This document shows positions 1-6,031 of a DNA stretch of 6,031 nt, piece after piece. The notes beneath the pieces were generated by a model, which saw nothing but the letters and a program-made list of their open reading frames with translations, had not been told where the DNA came from and searched no databases. The translations under genes were made by a program, and so were the position numbers. The DNA comes from JAZNBI01 sp045586995. Its GTDB lineage: Bacteria; Bacillota; Clostridia; Oscillospirales; CAG-272. Position 1 is the first letter of the stretch. Each line of letters starts with the position of its first letter. Location: assembly GCA_045586995.1 (NCBI GenBank), contig JAZNBI010000086.1, positions 1 through 6,031 of the forward strand, read 5' to 3'.

Positions 1-1
1 T

Positions 2-2797
2 AACAATCCGCAGTGTCTTGTGTATTTAGACGGCAAAATGACACAGGCGCTCGACACAAACCATAATGACGTGCTTCTTGAATCAAATACGAGCTATGAG
101 CTTTTGATATATTTCTATACCGGTAATTTCCGCAACGGCAAGTCGAAGGAATTGAGCGCAGGGATATATTTTTTACCCTCGCTGAATATAGTTGACCGCA
201 GAATCGAGAATCTTTATTGGGATCTTTTTGTGCCGCTTGAGGCGATAGACTATATGGAGCCGCACGGCTCAGATCGCGCGCATACTATCCGCATACTCGA
301 GGAGGCGGCGAACTGTCTTGATCTTCGCCAAGCGTACAGCACAGAGTATTATAAGGGTATTTTGGATGCCACAAAGCTTATGGCAAATAAATTTTATAAC
401 GGAATATGCGGCAAAAACATATCAAACGTCACGGTAGACTGTATCGGGCACACGCATATTGACGTTGCGTGGCTTTGGCCGGTAAGACAGACGGTAGAAA
501 AGGCGCAGCGCTCCTTTGCGGGAATGCTTCAGCTTATGAAGCAGTATCCCGAATTCAAATTTATGTCGTCACAGCCCCAGCTTTACAGCTATGTAAAGGA
601 GCAAGCCCCCGAGATTTATGAAGAAATAAAGCAGAGGGTTCGCGAGGGACGCTGGGAGGTTGAGGGCGCGATGTGGCTCGAAGCCGACTGTAATCTTATA
701 AGCGGCGAAAGCATCGTGCGACAGATACTTCACGGAAAACGCTTTATAAACGAGGAGTTTGCCGTCGACAGTCAGGTGCTTTGGCTGCCCGACGTTTTCG
801 GATACAGCGCAGCGCTTCCGCAGATACTTCAAAAATGCGGAGTGCCGTATTTCGTGACCTCGAAGATAAGCTGGAACGACCACGACAAGCTGCCCGTAGA
901 CTCGTTTATCTGGCAGGGAATTGACGGAAGCGAGGTGTTTGCCACCTTCCTTACCGCTCAGGATGCCGATAAAAATATAAGCGCGGAGCCGAAACGCGGC
1001 ACGACGTACAACGCAAAGCTTTCTCCGAAGCAGGTTATGGGTACATACCGACGCTATCAGCAAAAGGAGTACAGCGACGCTACGCTGATGACCTTCGGCT
1101 TCGGTGACGGTGGCGGAGGTACGACATACGAAATGCTCGAAAATTATCGACGCCTTTCTTATGGGCTTCCCGGCTTTCCAAAGGTAAAAATGAGCTTTGC
1201 GCTCGACTACATAAAGCGCGCGGAAAGAGAATTTCTCGAAAATTCAAAGCTTATTCGCAGAACTCCAAAATGGGTCGGAGAGCTTTATCTCGAATTCCAT
1301 CGCGGAACCTATACGTCGCAGGCGAACAATAAAAAGGGCAACCGCAAGTGCGAGCAGCTCTTGCAGAGAACCGAAGCACTTTCGGCAACGGCAATGCTTT
1401 TGAATTCGGTCCCCTATCCGAAAAACGAATTGAACAAGGCGTGGGAAAAGCTTTTGCTCAATCAATTCCACGATACTCTGCCCGGCTCGTCGATTCACGA
1501 GGTTTACGAGGACAGCGCAAGGGATTATAACGATATCCGTGAGAGCGTTGGAGCAATAGAAGCCGAAAAGATTGAAAATATTGCACAGAATATAAAGACC
1601 AAGGGCGGTTTGCTGATATACAATCCGCTTGGTTTTGCCCGCAAGGGTACGGTTCGGCTCGGCGGCAAGAGCTATATGACGCCCGAGATTCCCGCAATGG
1701 GCTGGAGCGTCGTAAAGCAAGAGCAGCTTACGGCAGATGAAGGTAAGGTCGTCGTTTCGGGAAATACTCTTGAAAATGAGTTTTTCAAGATCACACTCGA
1801 CAAGGCGGGAAGAATAGCATCGCTCTTTGACAAGCGTGCCGCGCGAGAGGTCATCAAGAAGGACGAATTCGGAAACGAAATTCAGATATTCGAGGATTTG
1901 CCGCCCGTATACGACGCGTGGGAGATCGCCAATTACTATAAATCGAAGTGCTATATTTTATCCGACGATGCCAAAATTAAGCCCATCTTTGACGGTACGC
2001 GTGCGGGATTTTCGATAGAGCACAAATATATGCAATCAACGATTCGCCAGAATATGTGGCTTTACGAATCTGTTGAGCGTATAGATTTTGAAACCGAAAT
2101 AGATTGGAAAGAGGAGCATCAGATAATCAAGGCGGCGTTCCCGATAGACGTAAACAGCGCGAAGGCGGCGTACGAGATACAGTTCGGAAGCGTCGAGAGA
2201 GAAACACACGAAAACACCTCCTGGGATGCGGCAAAATTTGAGGTTTGCGCGCACAAGTGGGCGGATATTTCGGAAAACGGATACGGTGTAAGCTTGCTTA
2301 ACGACTGCAAATACGGCTATAACGCAGAGGGCTCGACCTTAAAGCTAACGCTTTTAAAGAGCGCGACATATCCCGACCCCGATGCGGATAAAGGAAAGCA
2401 CTCGTTCGTATATTCGCTTTATCCTCATAAAAAGAGCTGGAGAAACGGCACAGTGCGCGAGGCGTATTCGCTTAACGTACCGTTAATGCAAAAGGAGCTT
2501 GCAAAGCAGGACGGAGCTTTGCCGTCAAAATTCTCGCTCGTGTCGGCGGAGCATTCGAACATCATAATCGATACCGTTAAGAAGGCCGAGGACAGCGACG
2601 ATATTATCGTGCGCTTGTATGATGCTCACAACCGCCGCGAAAATACCACGGTTTCGTTTGGCTTTGACATTGAAAGCGTTTATATTTGCGATATGCTGGA
2701 AAACAATCAGCTCCAGCTTCAGCATACCGAGCGCACCGTCGTGCTCCCGGTAAAAGGATATGAAATTGTGACCCTGAAGGTTACTCCGAAAAAATAA
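2..2797 (+). CDS. Alpha-mannosidase, glycoside hydrolase family 38 (5' end outside window)
   Basis: This enzyme hydrolyses terminal alpha-D-mannose residues from mannosides or N-glycan fragments by a zinc-dependent retaining mechanism. No signal peptide can be judged because the N-terminus is missing; Ams1-like relatives are usually cytosolic. The frame is open to the left edge and reads NNPQCLVYLDGK, a conserved N-terminal beta-domain segment, so the GTG at 20 is internal. About 931 residues are visible against roughly 1000-1050 in the family. Counting from the codon at 20, the catalytic barrel begins near residue 138 with HTHIDVAWLW (zinc ligands H146 and D148). WLPDVFGYS carries the nucleophile D258, and FGDGGGG lies at 361-367. 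The helical middle domain (about 415-515) holds ELYLEFHRGTYTSQ and NQFHDTLPGSS (zinc ligand H484, then D485). Beta-sandwich domains fill the rest, to the TAA at 2795. All recognisable catalytic residues are present. The gene faces the xyl operon convergently and is probably a separate transcription unit. Linkage specificity cannot be told from sequence. Confidence 0.96.
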   Translation, partial: NNPQCLVYLDGKMTQALDTNHNDVLLESNTSYELLIYFYTGNFRNGKSKELSAGIYFLPSLNIVDRRIENLYWDLFVPLEAIDYMEPHGSDRAHTIRILEEAANCLDLRQAYSTEYYKGILDATKLMANKFYNGICGKNISNVTVDCIGHTHIDVAWLWPVRQTVEKAQRSFAGMLQLMKQYPEFKFMSSQPQLYSYVKEQAPEIYEEIKQRVREGRWEVEGAMWLEADCNLISGESIVRQILHGKRFINEEFAVDSQVLWLPDVFGYSAALPQILQKCGVPYFVTSKISWNDHDKLPVDSFIWQGIDGSEVFATFLTAQDADKNISAEPKRGTTYNAKLSPKQVMGTYRRYQQKEYSDATLMTFGFGDGGGGTTYEMLENYRRLSYGLPGFPKVKMSFALDYIKRAEREFLENSKLIRRTPKWVGELYLEFHRGTYTSQANNKKGNRKCEQLLQRTEALSATAMLLNSVPYPKNELNKAWEKLLLNQFHDTLPGSSIHEVYEDSARDYNDIRESVGAIEAEKIENIAQNIKTKGGLLIYNPLGFARKGTVRLGGKSYMTPEIPAMGWSVVKQEQLTADEGKVVVSGNTLENEFFKITLDKAGRIASLFDKRAAREVIKKDEFGNEIQIFEDLPPVYDAWEIANYYKSKCYILSDDAKIKPIFDGTRAGFSIEHKYMQSTIRQNMWLYESVERIDFETEIDWKEEHQIIKAAFPIDVNSAKAAYEIQFGSVERETHENTSWDAAKFEVCAHKWADISENGYGVSLLNDCKYGYNAEGSTLKLTLLKSATYPDPDADKGKHSFVYSLYPHKKSWRNGTVREAYSLNVPLMQKELAKQDGALPSKFSLVSAEHSNIIIDTVKKAEDSDDIIVRLYDAHNRRENTTVSFGFDIESVYICDMLENNQLQLQHTERTVVLPVKGYEIVTLKVTPKK

Positions 2798-2831
2798 AAG
2801 ACATCTGTGAAGAACGATGAATATAACGATA

Positions 2832-2866
2832 AAAACTACTCCCTTTGTTAAAAAGGGAGTAGTTTT
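2832..2866. terminator. Intrinsic terminator, probably bidirectional, after the mannosidase gene
   Basis: A perfect 15-bp inverted repeat pairs 2832-2846 with 2852-2866 around the 5-base loop GTTAA. The core is ACTACTCCCTTT / AAAGGGAGTAGT. On the + strand the 3' arm ends in TTTT, and it lies 34 bases past the mannosidase stop codon. On the - strand the other arm ends in TTTTT (complement of 2831-2835). The symmetric A and T flanks suggest that it stops transcription from both convergent units. The U tract on the + side is short (TTTTCGT), so efficiency in that direction is less certain. Confidence 0.85.
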
Positions 2867-2874
2867 CGTAATAC

Positions 2875-2913
2875 AAAAAAACGGTGTCACCCGATAAATA
2901 CAGGCGACACCGT
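2875..2913 (-). terminator. Intrinsic terminator of the leftward xylA-xylB-thioesterase operon
   Basis: An 8-bp perfect stem, ACGGTGTC (2881-2888) with GACACCGT (2906-2913), continues after one A/C mismatch with two more C-G pairs (2890-2891 with 2903-2904). Read on the - strand, it is followed at once by six T residues (complement of 2875-2880), the classic Rho-independent layout. It lies 35 bases beyond the thioesterase stop codon. An A run at 2914-2919 would also give a weak T-tract-like flank on the upstream side. Transcripts that pass this hairpin would meet the second hairpin at 2832-2866. Confidence 0.85.
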
Positions 2914-2948
2914 AAAAAACACCTTAAATATTTTATCTTTTGAGGAAA

Positions 2949-3665
2949 TCATTTAAACGTTACCTTCACGAGCGCGGCGGGCTTGCCATCCTCGCGAAGC
3001 AGACCGATTTCTGCGCCGTCATCACTTTTGCGAAGGTGCGCCGAGAGAACTTCACCCTCGAAGCACTGATTTCTAAAGGCGATATCCAGCTCGTAAATTT
3101 CATTTTCCGCAAGCTGCGCCGTGGAGAACAATCCCTCAATAGCGCGCACGTATGCCACGTTGTTGAAATGTCCGCTCACGTCTATATCCGACGAGCGCAC
3201 ACGGTATTCCGCAAATTTCGGCGAATTCGAAAAATCTTCGCTGACTCGTGCATAATCTCCGTCGCAGAGAGTTTTTTCTTCGGGCGTAAGCCGCATAAAA
3301 AATTCGGAATTAAGCGGAGCGAGGCGATTTTTATTAAAATCAAACACCGCCCATTTTGTTTTTCCTTCTACCAAGAGAATTCCGTCCTTTTCGAGCGAAT
3401 AATATCGGTTCGTATATGCTCGTGCGGGAATTCCGGGCCAGGTCGAGAGAGTCAGGGTGTCATTCATCGACGGAAGCGAGTGAAAACGCACACGGCTTTG
3501 TACCGCGAGCCAAAAAAGTCCTTGCTCTCTCATCTCGCGGTTTCCGACTCCGAGAATATGTCCGTGCTCCGAAGCGGCATCGCAAAAAAGCGACAAGCAG
3601 CCGTAAGCTCCAAGCTTTCCGCTGTAATCGCAGACGCTTGGGGGAAGAATAAATTCCTTTTTCAT
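2949..3665 (-). CDS. Acyl-ACP thioesterase, FatA/FatB-like double hot-dog protein
   Basis: The family hydrolyses fatty acyl groups from acyl carrier protein in the cytosol, releasing free fatty acids. The 238 residues match the usual bacterial length and fit two tandem hot-dog folds, about 1-125 and 150-238. N-terminal family features include the stretch QGLFWLAVQSRVRF near 48-61 and the strand WAVFDFNKNRLAPL near 105-118. The strongest match is the C-terminal motif RSSDIDVSGHFNNVAYV (157-173), equivalent to SDLDVNxHVNNVxY in relatives. D162 and H166 are kept, but the catalytic Asn position is S164. The plant Glu in RREC corresponds to Q200 in FRNQC (197-201). The ATG at 3665 is the only plausible start. 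It follows the xylB stop by 6 bases and has no clear Shine-Dalgarno sequence, so translation probably depends on ribosomes finishing xylB. The family call is firm. Chain-length preference, and even activity on acyl-ACP, are unknown. There is no obvious link to xylose use. Confidence 0.88.
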   Translation of the reverse strand: MKKEFILPPSVCDYSGKLGAYGCLSLFCDAASEHGHILGVGNREMREQGLFWLAVQSRVRFHSLPSMNDTLTLSTWPGIPARAYTNRYYSLEKDGILLVEGKTKWAVFDFNKNRLAPLNSEFFMRLTPEEKTLCDGDYARVSEDFSNSPKFAEYRVRSSDIDVSGHFNNVAYVRAIEGLFSTAQLAENEIYELDIAFRNQCFEGEVLSAHLRKSDDGAEIGLLREDGKPAALVKVTFK

Positions 3666-3671
3666 AATTAC

Positions 3672-5138
3672 TTATTTCAAATTGATCTTGCGCAAAGCGG
3701 GATACAGCTTTTTAAAGGTCTTGTATTTTGCTTTATAACGCGCAGCGGATTTTCTGTTCGGGAGAATCGTTTCCTTGATTTTGACGATGCTCTGCGCAGC
3801 ATGTTCGACGCTTTCATACTCGCCGCAGCCGACCATAGCCAAAATTGCCGCGCCGAAGCCGGGACCTTGCTCGGTCACGGGAATGTTGACGGGCATATTA
3901 AACACATCGGCAACAAGCTGGCGCCAAGCGCGGCTCTTTGATCCGCCGCCGCAAAGCGTTGTTGCGGAAGGGCAAACGCCGTTTTGCTTTGCGACCTCAA
4001 GGCAGTCGCGAATAGCGAACGAAACGCCTTCTATTACCGCACGGCTCATTTGAGCAGCGTCGGTCGTCGCGGAAAGCCCGATAAACGCGCCGCGAATATT
4101 AGTGTCGTTATGAGGGCTTCTTTCACCCAAAAGGTAGGGCAAGAAGTAAAGTCCGTCGGTATTTGCATTTTCGATATTTTTTTCGTCAGCGGCATAGTCC
4201 TTTGAGCCGAGCACGTCCTCGAGCCACCATTTACGGCAGGAAGCCGCAGAAAGAATACAGCCCATAAGATGCCAGCTTCCGTTCGCGTGGCAGAAGCTGT
4301 GGAGCGCGTTTTTACTGTCAACAGAAAATTCGTTTGCCGAAATAAAGATAGTTCCGCTTGTTCCGAGAGATATATTGCACGAGCCGTCGCAGACGGTTCC
4401 CGTACCGATAGCGGCGGCGGCGTTGTCGCCTGCGCCCGCGATAATCTTAACATCGGGCGAAAGTCCGAATTCCTCGGCAAGCTCGGCTTTAAGCGTGCCT
4501 ACCGCATCAAAGCTTTCGTGAAGCTCGGGAAGCTGGCTTTCGCTTATGCCGCAGATATCGCACATTTCTTTTGACCACGCGCGGCCCTTTACGTCGAGCA
4601 AAAGCATACCCGACGCGTCGGAAAAGTCGGTCACGAATTTTCCGGACAGCATATACGCAAGGTAGTCCTTCGGAAGCATAATGCGAGCTATTTTAGCGAA
4701 ATTCTCGGGCTCATTTTCCTTCATCCAAAGAATTTTCGGAGCGGTGAAGCCGGCAAACGCGATGTTTCCCGTGAGCGCGGAGAGCTTTTCCTTGCCGATA
4801 ACGGTATTGAGATATTCGGTTTGCTTTTCGGTTCTTCCGTCGTTCCAAAGAATACAGGGGCGAATGACGTTGTCATCCTTGTCCAGCACTACGAGTCCGT
4901 GCATCTGACCGCCAAACGAGATTCCGCAAACGGCGGCTTTGTCCTGTCCCTTGAGCAATTCGCAAAGTCCGAGCTTTGCGGCGTTCCACCAGTCGGACGG
5001 ATTTTGTTCCGTCCAACCGGGGTTAGGATAAGCAACCTCATAGTTTTGTGTGTTTTCGGCGAGTATCTGTCCGTCGGCAGAAACAAGCAAAAGCTTTGTG
5101 CTGCTCGTGCCGAGATCTATTCCAATATAAGTTTTCAT
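3672..5138 (-). CDS. xylB: Xylulokinase (FGGY carbohydrate kinase)
   Basis: XylB phosphorylates D-xylulose with ATP to D-xylulose 5-phosphate, the second cytosolic step of isomerase-type xylose catabolism. At 488 residues it is full length (E. coli XylB has 484). The N-terminal actin-like lobe opens with YIGIDLGTSSTKLLLV (4-19, D8 in the phosphate-binding loop). GGQMHG (76-81) is the substrate motif typical of xylulokinases, and CILWNDGRT spans 95-103. The C-terminal lobe starts near 232 with AGAGDN, where D238 is the expected catalytic base. It continues with SLGTSGT (257-263), GERSP (338-342), an FGGY signature running from G350 to about E370, and the adenosine-binding LCGGGSKS (395-402). 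The start ATG overlaps the xylA stop. Adjacent xylA makes xylulose a much better substrate assignment than glycerol, gluconate or ribulose. No disruption is seen. Confidence 0.96.
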   Translation of the reverse strand: MKTYIGIDLGTSSTKLLLVSADGQILAENTQNYEVAYPNPGWTEQNPSDWWNAAKLGLCELLKGQDKAAVCGISFGGQMHGLVVLDKDDNVIRPCILWNDGRTEKQTEYLNTVIGKEKLSALTGNIAFAGFTAPKILWMKENEPENFAKIARIMLPKDYLAYMLSGKFVTDFSDASGMLLLDVKGRAWSKEMCDICGISESQLPELHESFDAVGTLKAELAEEFGLSPDVKIIAGAGDNAAAAIGTGTVCDGSCNISLGTSGTIFISANEFSVDSKNALHSFCHANGSWHLMGCILSAASCRKWWLEDVLGSKDYAADEKNIENANTDGLYFLPYLLGERSPHNDTNIRGAFIGLSATTDAAQMSRAVIEGVSFAIRDCLEVAKQNGVCPSATTLCGGGSKSRAWRQLVADVFNMPVNIPVTEQGPGFGAAILAMVGCGEYESVEHAAQSIVKIKETILPNRKSAARYKAKYKTFKKLYPALRKINLK

Positions 5139-5146
5139 ATTTCACC
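5135..5146 (-). promoter_or_regulatory. xylA/xylB ATGA overlap with embedded ribosome binding site
   Basis: The xylA stop TGA (5137-5135) and the xylB start ATG (5138-5136) share the four bases ATGA. Just upstream, inside the last xylA codons, GGTGA (5146-5142) matches the 3' half of the GGAGGTGA Shine-Dalgarno consensus. It lies 3 bases from the ATG, which is the correct register for that half-site. Together these indicate translational coupling, keeping isomerase and kinase in step. This arrangement also fixes the xylB start. Confidence 0.75.
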
Positions 5147-6031
5147 AAACATAATCTGATTTACGATGTTTTCAAGATGCTCCTGCTTTCCGCTTCCGGG
5201 GAGCGCGGGCGCGCCAAGCTTTTCGGCATATTCTGCAAGCTTTTTCAAGTCTGCCTTGCCGCTGATTATTTCTTTGCCGATTCCGCTTTCGAAGGAGGAA
5301 TAACGCTCTTTTACGAATGCATCTATTCTGCCGTCTTTTATGATTTTTTCAGCGTTGAGAAGACCGAGCGCGAAGGTATCCATACCGAGAATATAACCCT
5401 CGAACATATCTTCGTAGGTATAGCTCGGACGGCGGTTCTTAGCGTCAAAGTTAAATCCGCCCTTCATTCCGCCTGCGCGAATTACTTCGAGCATACACAT
5501 TGTAGCGGTATAAACGTCAAAGGGGAATTCGTCAGTATCCCATCCGAGATGAGGATCGCCCTGGTTTGCGTCTATCGAGCCGAGCATTCCGTTGATTGCC
5601 GAAATGCGAAGATCGTGCTCAAACGTATGACCTGCCAACGTAGCGTGATTTGCTTCGATATTAAGCTTGAAGTCCTTGTCAAGACCGTATTGACGGAGGA
5701 ATCCGATAGCGGTTGCGGCATCAAAGTCGTATTGATGCTTCATCGGTTCCTTCGGCTTCGGCTCGATGTAGAAGTCGCCCTTAAAGCCGATGCTTCTTCC
5801 GTAGTCAACCGCAAGATGCATAAGGCGAGCTATGTTTTCCTGCTCAAACTTAACGTCGGTGTTAAGGAGAGTTTCATATCCCTCGCGTCCGCCCCAGAAA
5901 ACGTATCCGACACCGCCGAGCTTAACGGTAAGGTCGAGAGCTTTTTTGATTTGAGCAGCGGCAAAGCAGTATACGTCAGCGGAATTTGTCGAGCCGGCGC
6001 CGTTCATAAAGCGCGGATTGCTGAACATATT
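5135..6031 (-). CDS. xylA: Xylose isomerase, C-terminal two thirds (5' end outside window)
   Basis: XylA interconverts D-xylose and D-xylulose in a metal-dependent (Mg, Mn or Co) TIM-barrel enzyme, normally a cytosolic tetramer. The frame is open to the right edge (AAT at 6031-6029, then ATG), and 298 residues are visible. The ATG at 6028 is internal: the segment aligns with E. coli XylA (440 residues) at an offset of about 143, so the catalytic His/Asp region lies outside. Counting from that ATG, VFWGGREG (43-50) includes W45, and IEPKPKEP (88-95) carries E89 and K91. IEANH holds E125 and H128, SIDAN has D153, WDTDEF has D164 and D166, and NFDAK has D195. These match the known ligands of both metal sites, so the visible part looks functional. 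DANQGD replaces the DANRGD of E. coli, a variant I associate with clostridial enzymes. It is the first visible gene of the leftward operon. Its promoter and any XylR or catabolite operator would lie to the right. Confidence 0.97.
   Translation of the reverse strand, partial: NMFSNPRFMNGAGSTNSADVYCFAAAQIKKALDLTVKLGGVGYVFWGGREGYETLLNTDVKFEQENIARLMHLAVDYGRSIGFKGDFYIEPKPKEPMKHQYDFDAATAIGFLRQYGLDKDFKLNIEANHATLAGHTFEHDLRISAINGMLGSIDANQGDPHLGWDTDEFPFDVYTATMCMLEVIRAGGMKGGFNFDAKNRRPSYTYEDMFEGYILGMDTFALGLLNAEKIIKDGRIDAFVKERYSSFESGIGKEIISGKADLKKLAEYAEKLGAPALPGSGKQEHLENIVNQIMFGEI

Noticed and set aside
20..22. GTG as the mannosidase start codon
   Set aside because: The frame stays open to the left edge and the upstream codons (NNPQCL) continue a conserved GH38 N-terminal segment. 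The gene is cut by the window and does not start here.
569..1720. Open frames of about 160 codons on the - strand inside the mannosidase gene
   Set aside because: They are antisense to conserved catalytic regions of the GH38 gene, resemble no known family, and have no promoter or ribosome site that I can see.
2940..3941. A 333-codon open frame on the + strand antisense to the thioesterase gene and the 3' end of xylB
   Set aside because: It lies wholly opposite two well-recognised genes and its translation shows no recognisable motif. It has no sensible ribosome site and spans the junction of the two real genes. It is best explained as a codon-bias shadow.
6026..6028. ATG as the start of a short xylose isomerase
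   Set aside because: The residues match the middle of XylA at an offset of about 143 from E. coli numbering, and the frame continues to the right edge. This is an internal methionine of a truncated view, not a real start or a pseudogene.
1..6031. Mobile elements, CRISPR arrays, tRNA or rRNA genes, riboswitches
   Set aside because: Apart from the two terminator hairpins I saw no repeated units, transposase or integrase motifs, or structured RNA leader. Genes fill nearly all of the window, and the only non-coding stretch longer than a few bases is 2798-2948.

Overview
The window looks like ordinary chromosomal sugar-metabolism DNA from an anaerobic Clostridia-type Firmicute, probably an uncultured gut or rumen member of the Eubacteriales. 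This assignment is inferred from the protein flavour (an Ams1-like GH38 mannosidase, a clostridial-looking xylose isomerase with DANQGD, a bacterial acyl-ACP thioesterase), the frequent ATA isoleucine codons, moderate base composition and tight gene packing. No sequence search could be run, so the taxon is a guess.

Layout: Positions 2-2797 (+ strand) hold most of a GH38 alpha-mannosidase gene that enters from the left edge, so its N-terminus is missing. Positions 2798-2948 form a short convergent intergenic gap carrying two strong hairpins that insulate the gene pair. Positions 2949-6031 (- strand) are a compact leftward operon read in the order xylA (5' end cut by the right edge), xylB, acyl-ACP thioesterase. 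xylA and xylB overlap by 4 bases (ATGA). xylB and the thioesterase gene are separated by 6 bases.

How the genes work together: XylA isomerises D-xylose to D-xylulose, and XylB phosphorylates it to D-xylulose 5-phosphate, which enters the pentose phosphate or phosphoketolase route. The mannosidase would trim alpha-mannosides taken up by the cell, so both transcription units fit plant or host glycan use. The thioesterase is the odd member. It belongs to the FatA/FatB-like family that releases fatty acids from acyl carrier protein, and it has no obvious step in xylose breakdown. It also appears to lack two residues of the catalytic set described for plant enzymes.

I see no mobile element, CRISPR array, tRNA, rRNA or phage gene, and no evidence of an undescribed multi-gene system. 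The points most worth a second look are the thioesterase's place in the xylose operon and its altered active-site motif.
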